A stretch of DNA of 64,000 bases. Source: Streptococcus infantis. GTDB lineage: Bacteria; Bacillota; Bacilli; Lactobacillales; Streptococcaceae. The position numbers and the translations under genes are program-made. The notes beneath the pieces are model-generated. The model had not been told where the DNA came from. It saw only the letters and a list, made by a program, of their open reading frames with translations, and did no database searches. Each line of letters begins with the position of its first letter. Position 1 is the stretch's first letter. Shown here piece by piece: positions 23,883 through 31,906 of this stretch. The stretch is from the NCBI RefSeq assembly GCF_000960085.1, contig NZ_JYGT01000010.1, positions 248,001-312,000 of the forward strand, read 5' to 3'.

Positions 23883-24065
23883 ATGGATGCATTGTTTGGA
23901 CTGATAGTCTTGTTCCTAATAGGGGTATGGGCTGTTTGGATTATCAAGACAAATCAGCAGAGACCAAGAAATAATGAAAGATTTATTGGTTGTATCAATC
24001 GATACGATGAAGATGGAGAATCTTACCAAGCTGAAGTTTGGGAAGTGACAGAAGATGAGGAGTAG
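23883..24065 (+). CDS. Small single-helix membrane protein
   Basis: 60 residues with GGGAG upstream. Residues 2-21 are a membrane helix (LFGLIVLFLIGVWAVWIIK), then an acidic cytosolic tail. Its stop overlaps the ribosome site of the next gene, so the two are coupled. No family known. Confidence 0.6.
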   Translation: MDALFGLIVLFLIGVWAVWIIKTNQQRPRNNERFIGCINRYDEDGESYQAEVWEVTEDEE

Positions 24066-24069
24066 ACAT

Positions 24070-24381
24070 ATGGAATTACAAGATTTTACAGAAAAAGAAC
24101 AAGAAATGATTAAAAAGGGATTAACTTTTTCTAAACTTAGCGATAAGGAAACAGCCGATAAGATAATCGCTCTAATTCCTCAAGAGATGATTAAGCGTAT
24201 CCCGTTTTTTGTTAGAAAACATGCCATTACACGTACTGTCAAGAGAATTTCACTTGAGTATCCAGAATTATACGCCGTTGCTGAACAAGAAGGCCAACTT
24301 CCTGAAAAGGAAGCTCAAGAATTACGACAAATTCTTACAGATATTTTCCAAGAGAAAATGAATAAGCATAAGATTAAATAA
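24070..24381 (+). CDS. Hypothetical helical protein
   Basis: ATG 24070 was chosen (GAGGAG 7 nt upstream; an upstream ATG at 24055 lacks a site), giving 103 residues. The protein is fully helical and charged, with no membrane segment or cysteine. It sits in a run of small genes from 23883 to 25221 and has no recognised domain. Confidence 0.6.
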   Translation: MELQDFTEKEQEMIKKGLTFSKLSDKETADKIIALIPQEMIKRIPFFVRKHAITRTVKRISLEYPELYAVAEQEGQLPEKEAQELRQILTDIFQEKMNKHKIK

Positions 24382-24414
24382 GCTTTGAGATTTAAAAAGA
24401 TATAGGAGTTGAGT

Positions 24415-25221
24415 ATGGCTATTGATGGCGTTAAAATCATTGACAGTGATCAAGGTTATGACATTTACAATGAAGTAGTCAGTCGCTATAGAGACGGTGA
24501 ACAGGTGGCGAACATTATAAAGGATATCCTCGATGAGGAGAAAGATTACTGCCAAACAGACTTATTTACAGAAATTTATTGGACAGCTCTTGCCTACTCA
24601 CTGTGGAAGATTGGTCACCTGACAGATGATATCAGAGATAAAACCTTGGAGCTTCTCAGAAAAGGGGCTGATCCATTTTGGTTGGAAATAGATCCAAAGG
24701 CTTTGAAGCAAAGGCAAAAGGTCTTGGAAAAACTTGCAGTTCAGTTGCAAACTGAAAATCCTAGACCTCTAAAGGTCCCTAAAGCAAAAGCTAAACGCAA
24801 ACCTTACTTTGAAGAAGGAGATATTCTTGCTGTTAAGTTCGAAGATGAGTATGGTCTTGTCTTTGTATCTATGGTTGAGCAGAGTCCTAGAAAGCTTGAG
24901 TACCATCTAGCTTGTACTCGCCTCTTACAAACAAAAAAGCCCACCATCGATGATTTTTTGACCAGTCAAATCTCCTGTAAGATGGACAATACGAAGTTTG
25001 CTCTGGATACAGATTGCTGGTTCAATCACAAAGATTTAGGGCAATTATTAGAGAATATTGAAAAAATTGGACAGGTGAAACTTAGACCATTTAGTCTTTG
25101 GATGCTGGCATCTGCCCAAAATTTAGAAGATGTTTATGAAGAAATCACTAGAGATAAAGGCTCTTCTGGCCTACGGTTCATCGAAACCTATAAACTTGTC
25201 GATGATATTTTTTCAGTCTAA
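24415..25221 (+). CDS. Hypothetical protein, possible immunity-type domain
   Basis: ATG 24415 with TAGGAG 6 nt upstream (a TTG at 24409 is less likely); 268 residues. The N-terminal 110 residues are helical (SDQGYDIYNEVVSRYRDGEQ, FTEIYWTALAYSLWKIG). After a basic proline linker comes a beta-rich domain opening with PYFEEGDILAVKFEDEYGLV, similar to Imm26-like and DUF4259-linked proteins. The role is unknown; an immunity or adaptor function is a guess. Confidence 0.55.
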   Translation: MAIDGVKIIDSDQGYDIYNEVVSRYRDGEQVANIIKDILDEEKDYCQTDLFTEIYWTALAYSLWKIGHLTDDIRDKTLELLRKGADPFWLEIDPKALKQRQKVLEKLAVQLQTENPRPLKVPKAKAKRKPYFEEGDILAVKFEDEYGLVFVSMVEQSPRKLEYHLACTRLLQTKKPTIDDFLTSQISCKMDNTKFALDTDCWFNHKDLGQLLENIEKIGQVKLRPFSLWMLASAQNLEDVYEEITRDKGSSGLRFIETYKLVDDIFSV

Positions 25222-25253
25222 TGTCTATCTGATAAGAGGAAAATAAGGGTTAA

Positions 25254-26273
25254 TCATTCCCATTGACTGTGTTGGGCTCTGACACCATAGCTATCTAGGG
25301 AACCATCTGAATTGAACTTGGATTCAATACGGTACCTTTTCCAGAGGTCGTAATCTGCTGTTTGGATGGTTAGGATAAAGTTGGTATCCTTATCAGTGAC
25401 ATTATAATCAGCAGGATTGACTTCAAAGATATCGATTAATTTTCGTGTTTGAAAATCTTGAAGCTTGAGATTTGCTAACTTGACATGATTGATGGAAATT
25501 TCTTCTAGTTGATTCTTATCCTTAGGTGTTCTGTAATAGGTGATGATGCAGTTTTTTAGCAGATCAGTATCTTTACCTGTGGGAGTGAGGCTCATAAAGC
25601 CAAAGGACTGATTATTCCGCTTGACTTCGAGAAGCTGACCGTAGTAGAAGTGGTCGTTTTTGAGATTTGTGATGGAAGTCTCTGGACTTTTATCTTCAAA
25701 GCTAAAGCCTTTGTCCAAAAGCTCGGAAGCCTTGGTTTCCCCGATAATGATAGTGGTATCTTGAATGGTTACTGGAACAGGTTGAGCTGGAAAGCCACTC
25801 ATCATCGTGCAAAACATAAAAACATAACTCGTTAAAAAAGCTGTCCCAATAAAAGCGTTGGTTGATGCATAGGTATGACTGTTATGAAAGTTTTTTCTTA
25901 TAGCCAGTACAACAAATTTGCCAAGACTTTTTAAAATCATACTAACAAGCACAATAAAAAATTGTTTTTTCGAACATTCATAAACTGCTTGCGGGAAGCT
26001 ATTGCCATGATAGTAGAAGCCAGCCAATAGGAGTAGATTGACGATTAAATAGATCAGCAAGAACCAATGAATCTCTTTAAGGGCATTAGCATCAGTGATT
26101 TCTTCATAGTCAACGTGAATTCTTCCTTGAATTGCATGGCCAAGTTTATAAATCCATTTGGGAATGTCTTTGCCTTTTTTAACCGCAACTACAAGTCTAA
26201 TATAGAGATAGATAGTAAAGGATAAGGATAGAAAGAAAAGAGCATAAAACCCCAAAACAATACTAGTGAACAT
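25254..26273 (-). CDS. Four-helix membrane protein with C-terminal domain, type A
   Basis: 339 residues on the reverse strand. Four hydrophobic helices occupy about the first 160 residues; an extracytoplasmic domain of about 180 residues follows, opening with TTIIIGETKASELLDKGFSF. The gene at 27979 encodes the same layout and shares the ETKASEL.D.GF motif, so the two are paralogues. The ATG lies close to the start of the mapped frame; no strong ribosome site is visible (AGAGGAAA about 10 nt upstream). The function is unknown. Confidence 0.7.
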   Translation of the reverse strand: MFTSIVLGFYALFFLSLSFTIYLYIRLVVAVKKGKDIPKWIYKLGHAIQGRIHVDYEEITDANALKEIHWFLLIYLIVNLLLLAGFYYHGNSFPQAVYECSKKQFFIVLVSMILKSLGKFVVLAIRKNFHNSHTYASTNAFIGTAFLTSYVFMFCTMMSGFPAQPVPVTIQDTTIIIGETKASELLDKGFSFEDKSPETSITNLKNDHFYYGQLLEVKRNNQSFGFMSLTPTGKDTDLLKNCIITYYRTPKDKNQLEEISINHVKLANLKLQDFQTRKLIDIFEVNPADYNVTDKDTNFILTIQTADYDLWKRYRIESKFNSDGSLDSYGVRAQHSQWE

Positions 26274-26394
26274 GACTGTTTCCTCTTATTTCCAATGAAT
26301 ACAGAACATTTTTGTTAGCTCCATTATAGCACTTTCTTGGGAAATAGAGCTAGAAATATCCGTATTATATTAACTGATTCAAAGGAGTAAAATC

Positions 26395-26901
26395 ATGGGA
26401 ATGATTGCAAATTATCAATATTTACCAGACAACGAATTAGAACAAATAAAAGGTCTCTCGAATCAAGAAGATGACTTGTTAGATTTTGTCGAGAATTCCG
26501 CTGATAGTCATGATATCTTAATAGATATTGACAAAATGTGGGATGCCTTGGTCTTTGTCATGACAGGATTTAGTAGTTCAGAATTTTTGGATGACAATAC
26601 CTTGAGAGAGGCTGTTTTAGGGGTGACTCCTCTAGAGGATGTATCTGAATATATCGCCTATACTGAAAAAACAAAGCTAGCCGAGATTGTAGAAGCTTTA
26701 GAAAGTTTTGACATGGACAGATCCATGGCAGACTTTAGTATGGTGGCCTGTAAGAAAGCCGACTTGTATCCTGATATTTGGGATTATCTTGAGGAAGAGG
26801 AAGAAATCAAAGATGATATTTCAATTTGCTTTGTCAAGATGAAAGAGTTTTATAAGGAAATCTTAGAGCTAAACGGGAATGTCTTAGTGACTATTTGTTA
26901 A
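26395..26901 (+). CDS. DUF1877 (YfbM-like) family protein
   Basis: A 168-residue protein that opens with MGMIANYQYLPDNELEQIKG and contains DIDKMWDALVFVMTG, as in DUF1877 proteins. AAAGGAG lies 7 nt before the ATG. These are small cytosolic proteins of unknown function, often found with polymorphic-toxin immunity genes. The C-terminus is acidic. Confidence 0.85.
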   Translation: MGMIANYQYLPDNELEQIKGLSNQEDDLLDFVENSADSHDILIDIDKMWDALVFVMTGFSSSEFLDDNTLREAVLGVTPLEDVSEYIAYTEKTKLAEIVEALESFDMDRSMADFSMVACKKADLYPDIWDYLEEEEEIKDDISICFVKMKEFYKEILELNGNVLVTIC

Positions 26902-26932
26902 GGTTTTTATATTCCATTAGAAAGGTAATCCT

Positions 26933-27784
26933 ATGAATCCATTTTTAGAAAAATACATTACATTAAAAAAACAATACTTAGACCAAGATGGGCATCCTTC
27001 AAGTGTTGCAGCTCTTTATGATTTTGCTGATGAATTAGCTGAGTCAGATGATTTAGAAGCGAAGAAAGTCTTAGTTGACCTCTATGAACAATTGGGTCTC
27101 TACACTAGTGCCTATAGCTTATTTACCGAAATCTTAGACAAACCTGATCGAAAACAGATAAAGAAACTGACCCGTTTACAAGAAATGAGTCAGAGTCATG
27201 GCGATCGTTTTGCCCTTCCTCGTCCTTTAAGAAAAAAAGAGAAGAAGCAGAGAAAAGAGCTATTACAGTCTTTACCACATTTTATCTATCATCCAGATCC
27301 GTTGGCTACAGGTTCATTTGTTGAAGGTGAAGCCAAGCTTTGTCCATCTTGTGGGAAAGAAAGCAATGTTTATTATGCCCTTATACCTTATAGTATAGAG
27401 GATATAGAATACCTTTGCCCATTTTGTATTGCAAACGGTCAAGCGGCCAAAAAATTTGATGCGGAATTTATCCAAGATGCCGAGTGGCAGGGTGAATTGG
27501 ATCCAGAAAAGAATCAGCTGCTTTTTTGTCAGACCCCAGGGTACTCTAGTTGGCAGGGAGAATATTGGCTTTCTTGTTGCCAAGATTATTGTGCTTACTT
27601 GGGTACAGTCGGAACTCGAGAATTGAAGGATATGGGAATCGCTGAGCAAGTCTTGGCAGACTATGAAGCGCGTGAAGAATTTCAAGATATTGAAGAATAC
27701 TTGGTTAAGGATGGCTCTCTCTGTGGCTACCTTTTCAGATGTCTCCACTGTCAAAAATACCAGATCTGGGTTGATGCAGATTAA
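26933..27784 (+). CDS. CbrC family protein
   Basis: 283 residues. The N-terminal 100 residues are helical and may be a separate repeat-like domain. The CbrC domain begins near 115 (LPHFIYHPDPLATGSF) with zinc-binding pairs CPSCG, CPFC and a C-terminal CLHCQ. CbrC was named for a role in colicin E2 tolerance in E. coli; the biochemical function is not known. AAAGGTAA precedes the ATG. It follows the DUF1877 gene in the same direction. Confidence 0.85.
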   Translation: MNPFLEKYITLKKQYLDQDGHPSSVAALYDFADELAESDDLEAKKVLVDLYEQLGLYTSAYSLFTEILDKPDRKQIKKLTRLQEMSQSHGDRFALPRPLRKKEKKQRKELLQSLPHFIYHPDPLATGSFVEGEAKLCPSCGKESNVYYALIPYSIEDIEYLCPFCIANGQAAKKFDAEFIQDAEWQGELDPEKNQLLFCQTPGYSSWQGEYWLSCCQDYCAYLGTVGTRELKDMGIAEQVLADYEAREEFQDIEEYLVKDGSLCGYLFRCLHCQKYQIWVDAD

Positions 27785-27855
27785 ATCTGAATGTGATTCA
27801 CTATGAAAATTAAAGAGAAGACTGTAGTTGGCGTCAAAAGCAAGTTAGTTTTTTG

Positions 27856-27972
27856 ATGATTGCTCTACTGGCTATACCGATTGTACTGATAGAAGATAGT
27901 CCTTTCTTACTAATCGTTTTATTGGTTAGGAATTTGCTTTTAATGAGAAAGAAAAGAATCATAAAGGAGTAG
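27856..27972 (+). CDS. Possible small hydrophobic peptide
   Basis: 38 codons (MIALLAIPIVLIEDSPFLLI ...) ending within the ribosome site of the next gene. The hydrophobic, then basic, composition suggests a membrane peptide, but there is no ribosome site of its own. It could equally be the remnant of a longer gene. Confidence 0.3.
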   Translation: MIALLAIPIVLIEDSPFLLIVLLVRNLLLMRKKRIIKE

Positions 27973-27978
27973 AGAGCC

Positions 27979-28995
27979 TTGGATAGAACGGTGATTATAG
28001 GTACTTTAATAGCTTTTGCAATCTTTAATCTGTTGCTAGGTCTGGGCTTTTATCTTTTTCTTAAGAAAAGGAGAGAAAATGGACAGTCATTGTACGAATC
28101 CCCTGTAAACCAACAAACTCGTACAGAAAAACTGGGTCTTGGCGAGATTTTGGTTTACCTGACCTTGATTGCTATTGCTGGGGTCTTTGCTTTTCAGACC
28201 TTAAATAGAGGTGGTGTGGGGAATTCTATTTTAGCCAAAATGATTATCCTTCCAGCTCTAATGGCCCTCTTCAATGCTCGAAAAAGGACTGGAAAGTCTT
28301 TACTTGCCCTCCTTATAACCTTTATGGTCTTTCTGGTAGGAGTCATGTTTAATCTCACGATTGGTTTGCCACCTCAAGCACCAATTTTGCAAATTAATGA
28401 AAGTAAAATCATTTTAGCAGAAACTAAAGCCAGTGAGCTGATGGATGCTGGATTTGACATCTATGTAAGACAGAGCGATGGTGGTAGCGGCTACGAAGAG
28501 CTCCTGACAGATGGCAGTTTCCAAAAGTATCCAGGCAATAAAACAGTTACCATCGAAAAAGGCTTCAGACTTGATAGCAATGCTGTTCCTTACGCTCCCT
28601 ATCTCCTAGCAAAAGACGGCATAGTACTGGGGAGTATTTCCTTTTACGGTGCTGAGGACCAGAATGTGGCTTTAGAAGATTCTAAGGTTATTCAGGTCCG
28701 ATTTAACAAGGAAAGCATTGAAGCAGCTAAAGAACATTCTATAATTTTGAAATTGGATGAATTCGACTTGACTAGTCGACTGGATGTTCCACTTGTTCAA
28801 GAAACTTTCAAAAAGCATCTATGGTCAATTCCACCAACAAATACAAGTGATGTCACTCAATTGTGGTATGGATTACAGTGGTCAAGTAACAGTGACTCTC
28901 TATTTTGGAATGAGTATTATAGTCTTATCCGTCTAGATGAAAATTATTTGATGATTGATTTTGAATTAGCAGTCCAAATAGCACGAGATGAGTAG
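27979..28995 (+). CDS. Four-helix membrane protein with C-terminal domain, type B
   Basis: A TTG start with AAAGGAG 9 nt upstream; 338 residues. Four membrane helices (about 3-25, 52-71, 83-99, 109-128) precede a beta-rich domain that begins with SKIILAETKASELMDAGFDI. The same helix count, domain size and ETKASEL motif occur in the reverse-strand gene at 25254, indicating an old duplication. Possibly a sensor or surface protein; unknown. Confidence 0.7.
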   Translation: MDRTVIIGTLIAFAIFNLLLGLGFYLFLKKRRENGQSLYESPVNQQTRTEKLGLGEILVYLTLIAIAGVFAFQTLNRGGVGNSILAKMIILPALMALFNARKRTGKSLLALLITFMVFLVGVMFNLTIGLPPQAPILQINESKIILAETKASELMDAGFDIYVRQSDGGSGYEELLTDGSFQKYPGNKTVTIEKGFRLDSNAVPYAPYLLAKDGIVLGSISFYGAEDQNVALEDSKVIQVRFNKESIEAAKEHSIILKLDEFDLTSRLDVPLVQETFKKHLWSIPPTNTSDVTQLWYGLQWSSNSDSLFWNEYYSLIRLDENYLMIDFELAVQIARDE

Positions 28996-29033
28996 ATAGG
29001 ATTTTGAATAGTTGACTGTAGTTATAACTAATT

Positions 29034-29063
29034 AAGGAACTAATCGATTTAGTTCCTTTTTTT
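29034..29063 (+). terminator. Rho-independent terminator
   Basis: AAGGAACTAA pairs with TTTAGTTCCTT around a short loop and ends in a T run. It closes the 27979 gene. Confidence 0.85.
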
Positions 29064-29156
29064 ATTTCAATATAAATATGAAAAAGTTTTCATTTTTTCC
29101 AAATAGTAAATTCACGAACGAAAAATCAAATTATTTATTAAAGTTTCACAAAATAC

Positions 29157-29185
29157 TTTACAAGATAGTGAAAACATGATATAGT
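29157..29185 (+). promoter_or_regulatory. Promoter of the polyamine leader RNA
   Basis: TTTACA (29157-29162), a 17-nt spacer and TATAGT (29180-29185) with a TG one base ahead. This near-consensus promoter implies a start near 29192. Confidence 0.75.
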
Positions 29186-29191
29186 AATGAA

Positions 29192-29522
29192 GCTTAGAAA
29201 ATGAGATGATGTTTTCTAGCAAATATAAACCCGAGTAAAAAATGCCTACGGACAGGCAGGGTTGAATGCCGAAGCGTGGTTGGAAAGCCACATTATTGAT
29301 AGGGTTAAAAGCCTACTTTTATAAGTTGATGTTAGGACACTTGTCCTAATTCGTATAGATTTGTTAGTGTGGTGAAAGCACACGTCATCTTGTGAAACGA
29401 TCAATAAAGTACGTAATATTTGCTACTAGAGAGTTAGGAAACATCAGGAACAGACATACTCAAAAGAAACAAACATAAACACGTCAGTAGATTGTAGAGC
29501 AGGTGCCAACCTGCTCTTTTTT
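29192..29522 (+). ncRNA. Structured leader RNA upstream of the polyamine operon, class unknown
   Basis: About 330 nt without a gene. A long closing helix is formed by 29208-29225 (TGTTTTCTAGCAAATAT) and 29417-29445 (ATATTTGCT ... GGAAACATC). Inside lie several hairpins: ACCC..GCCT/AGGC..GGGT (29228-29264), GTGG/CCAC (about 29277-29292), a perfect 7-bp stem TTAGGAC/GTCCTAA (29332-29349) and GTGTG/CACAC (about 29367-29383). The RNA ends in a strong terminator. This is the layout of a riboswitch or an independent structured RNA. It does not match the RNase P, tmRNA, T-box, lysine or cobalamin motifs I know. Confidence 0.65.
29497..29522 (+). terminator. Terminator ahead of the polyamine operon
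   Basis: A perfect 8-bp stem GAGCAGGT/ACCTGCTC with a 4-nt loop and a six-T run, 45 nt before the first gene. It can either end the leader RNA or work as an attenuator. Confidence 0.9.
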
Positions 29523-29566
29523 CATAAGTATCCTTTAGAGCCTTACATGGTTAAGGTGAGAAAACT

Positions 29567-31045
29567 ATGATAAAGGAGTATGTCTTTATAATGTTAAATC
29601 AAAACCAAGCTCCCATCTATGAGGGATTGGTCAAGTTACGAAAAAAAAGAATTGTCCCATTTGATGTACCAGGTCATAAGCGTGGCCGTGGAAATCCAGA
29701 GTTGGTCGAACTTTTAGGGGAGAAATGCGTTGGTATTGATGTCAATTCTATGAAGCCCTTGGATAATCTGGGACATCCTATTTCGATTATCCGAGAAGCA
29801 GAGGAGTTGGCTGCAGAAGCCTTTGGTGCTGCTCATGCCTTCTTAATGATTGGCGGAACAACATCATCAGTTCAAACCATGATTCTCTCTACCTGTAAAG
29901 CAGGTGACAAAATCATCCTTCCTCGAAACGTTCATAAATCAGCTATCAATGCACTCGTTTTATGTGGCGCCATTCCCATTTATATCGAGATGAGTGTGGA
30001 TCCAAAAATCGGTATTGCACTGGGACTTGAAAATGAGCGTGTAGCTCAAGCTATTAAGGAAAATCCAGATGCCAAGGCTATCCTAATCAACAATCCAACC
30101 TATTATGGGATTTGTTCAGACCTTAAGGGGCTAACAGAGATGGCTCACGCTGCAGGAATGAAAGTCTTAGTAGATGAAGCGCACGGGGCCCATCTACATT
30201 TTACAGATAAACTTCCCCTATCTGCTATGGACGCAGGAGCTGATATGTCAGCTGTATCCATGCATAAGTCTGGTGGCAGCTTGACACAAAGTTCGCTTCT
30301 TTTAGTTGGGGATCAGATGAATCCTGAGTACGTTCGTCAAATTATTAACCTGACACAGTCAACATCAGCATCTTATCTGTTAATGGCTAGTCTAGATGTT
30401 TCTCGTAGAAACCTAGCCCTTCGTGGTAAGGAGTCCTTTGAGAAGGTCATTGAGCTGTCAGAGTATGCTCGTCGTGAAATCAATGCCATCGGTGGCTACT
30501 ACGCCTACTCAAAAGAGTTAATAGACGGTGTCTCGGTTTGTGATTTTGATGTGACTAAGTTGTCAGTCTACACCCAAGGTATCGGTTTAACAGGGATTGA
30601 GGTTTATGATCTCCTACGAGACGAATATGACATTCAGATTGAATTTGGCGACATTGGGAATATCTTGGCCTATATTTCGATTGGTGATCGGATTCAAGAC
30701 ATCGAGCGCTTGGTAGGTGCTTTGGCTGATATCAAGAGACTTTACTCGAGAGATGGGAAGGACTTGATTGCTGGAGAATATATCCAGCCAGAGTTGGTGC
30801 TCTCTCCTCAGGAAGCCTTTTATTCAGAAAGAAAAAGTTTAACCTTGGATGAATCCGTTGGACAAGTCTGTGGGGAATTTGTCATGTGCTATCCTCCAGG
30901 AATTCCAATTCTAGCGCCAGGTGAACGGATTACACGAGAAATTGTTGATTATATCCAATTTGCCAAAGAACGTGGTTGTTCCCTCCAAGGAACGGAAGAT
31001 CCAGAGGTCAATCACATCAATGTTATTGAGAGAAAGGAGAACTAG
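29567..31045 (+). CDS. Orn/Lys/Arg decarboxylase family enzyme
   Basis: A 492-residue PLP-dependent decarboxylase of fold type I (short form lacking the wing domain). The PLP lysine lies in SAVSMHKSGGS; VDEAHGAH supplies the cofactor-stacking region. As first gene of the operon it would supply agmatine from arginine or cadaverine from lysine; homologues in pneumococci have been called both speA and cad. Start: ATG 29567 (AAGGTGAG 6 nt upstream) or ATG 29591 (AAAGGAG 12 nt upstream); both are usable. It is directly abutted by speE. Confidence 0.92.
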   Translation: MIKEYVFIMLNQNQAPIYEGLVKLRKKRIVPFDVPGHKRGRGNPELVELLGEKCVGIDVNSMKPLDNLGHPISIIREAEELAAEAFGAAHAFLMIGGTTSSVQTMILSTCKAGDKIILPRNVHKSAINALVLCGAIPIYIEMSVDPKIGIALGLENERVAQAIKENPDAKAILINNPTYYGICSDLKGLTEMAHAAGMKVLVDEAHGAHLHFTDKLPLSAMDAGADMSAVSMHKSGGSLTQSSLLLVGDQMNPEYVRQIINLTQSTSASYLLMASLDVSRRNLALRGKESFEKVIELSEYARREINAIGGYYAYSKELIDGVSVCDFDVTKLSVYTQGIGLTGIEVYDLLRDEYDIQIEFGDIGNILAYISIGDRIQDIERLVGALADIKRLYSRDGKDLIAGEYIQPELVLSPQEAFYSERKSLTLDESVGQVCGEFVMCYPPGIPILAPGERITREIVDYIQFAKERGCSLQGTEDPEVNHINVIERKEN

Positions 31046-31906
31046 ATGGATTTATGGTTTTCTGAGGTTCACACTCCAGATGTGAAATTGTCCTTGAGAA
31101 CAGCTAAGCAACTCTACGCTGGTAAAAGTGAATGGCAGGATATTGAAGTTTTAGATACGCCTGCTTTTGGGAAGATATTGATTTTAAATGGGCATGTCTT
31201 GTTTTCAGATGCAGATGATTTTGTCTACAATGAAATGACAGTTCATGTTCCAATGGCTGTCCATCCTAATCCAAAGAAAGTTTTGGTTATCGGGGGTGGC
31301 GACGGTGGTGTTGCCCAAGTATTAACGCTTTATCCTGAATTGGAACAAATCGATATCGTGGAACCGGATGAGATGTTGGTTGAGGTCTGTCGAGAGTATT
31401 TTCCAGACTTTGCTGCAGGGCTAGATGATCCTCGTGTTACCATCTACTACCAAAATGGACTTCGCTTTTTACGAAATTGCGAAGATGATTACGACATTAT
31501 CATCAATGATGCGACTGATCCATTTGGACATACAGAAGGTCTCTTTACAAAGGAATTTTACGGCAATAGTTACCGTGCTCTGAAAGAAGATGGTATTATG
31601 ATTTACCAGCATGGTAGTCCTTTCTTTGACGAAGATGAGTCAGCTTGCCGAAGCATGCACCGCAAGGTCAATCAAGCCTTTCCAATCAGTCGGGTTTATC
31701 AGGCACATATCCCTACTAGTCCTGCTGGCTATTGGTTATTTGGATTTGCATCAAAAAAATACCACCCTGTCAAAGATTTTGATAAAGAAGGCTGGAAAAA
31801 ACGCCAGCTATTCACAGAATACTATACTGCAAACTTACACGTTGGTGCCTTTATGTTGCCAAAATACGTTGAAGACATTTTAGAAGAAGAGGAAGGAAAA
31901 AAATGA
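31046..31906 (+). CDS. speE: Spermidine synthase (polyamine aminopropyltransferase)
   Basis: 286 residues. The S-adenosyl-binding loop VLVIGGGDGGVAQVL (near 78), the catalytic-region NDATDPFGHTEGLF (near 155) and the N-terminal beta domain are all present. It transfers an aminopropyl group from decarboxylated AdoMet to putrescine. No speD is seen in the window. The ATG follows the upstream stop codon directly, and the 3' end overlaps the next gene by 4 nt. Confidence 0.95.
   Translation: MDLWFSEVHTPDVKLSLRTAKQLYAGKSEWQDIEVLDTPAFGKILILNGHVLFSDADDFVYNEMTVHVPMAVHPNPKKVLVIGGGDGGVAQVLTLYPELEQIDIVEPDEMLVEVCREYFPDFAAGLDDPRVTIYYQNGLRFLRNCEDDYDIIINDATDPFGHTEGLFTKEFYGNSYRALKEDGIMIYQHGSPFFDEDESACRSMHRKVNQAFPISRVYQAHIPTSPAGYWLFGFASKKYHPVKDFDKEGWKKRQLFTEYYTANLHVGAFMLPKYVEDILEEEEGKK

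Noticed and set aside
27314-27754. A 146-codon reverse-strand frame inside the CbrC gene
   Set aside because: It is a shadow of the forward zinc-binding protein, without ribosome site or recognisable features.
29192-29522. RNase P RNA, tmRNA, or a known amino-acid riboswitch
   Set aside because: The conserved RNase P core, the tmRNA ends and tag frame, the T-box sequence, and the lysine and cobalamin signatures are all absent, so it was reported as unclassified structured RNA.
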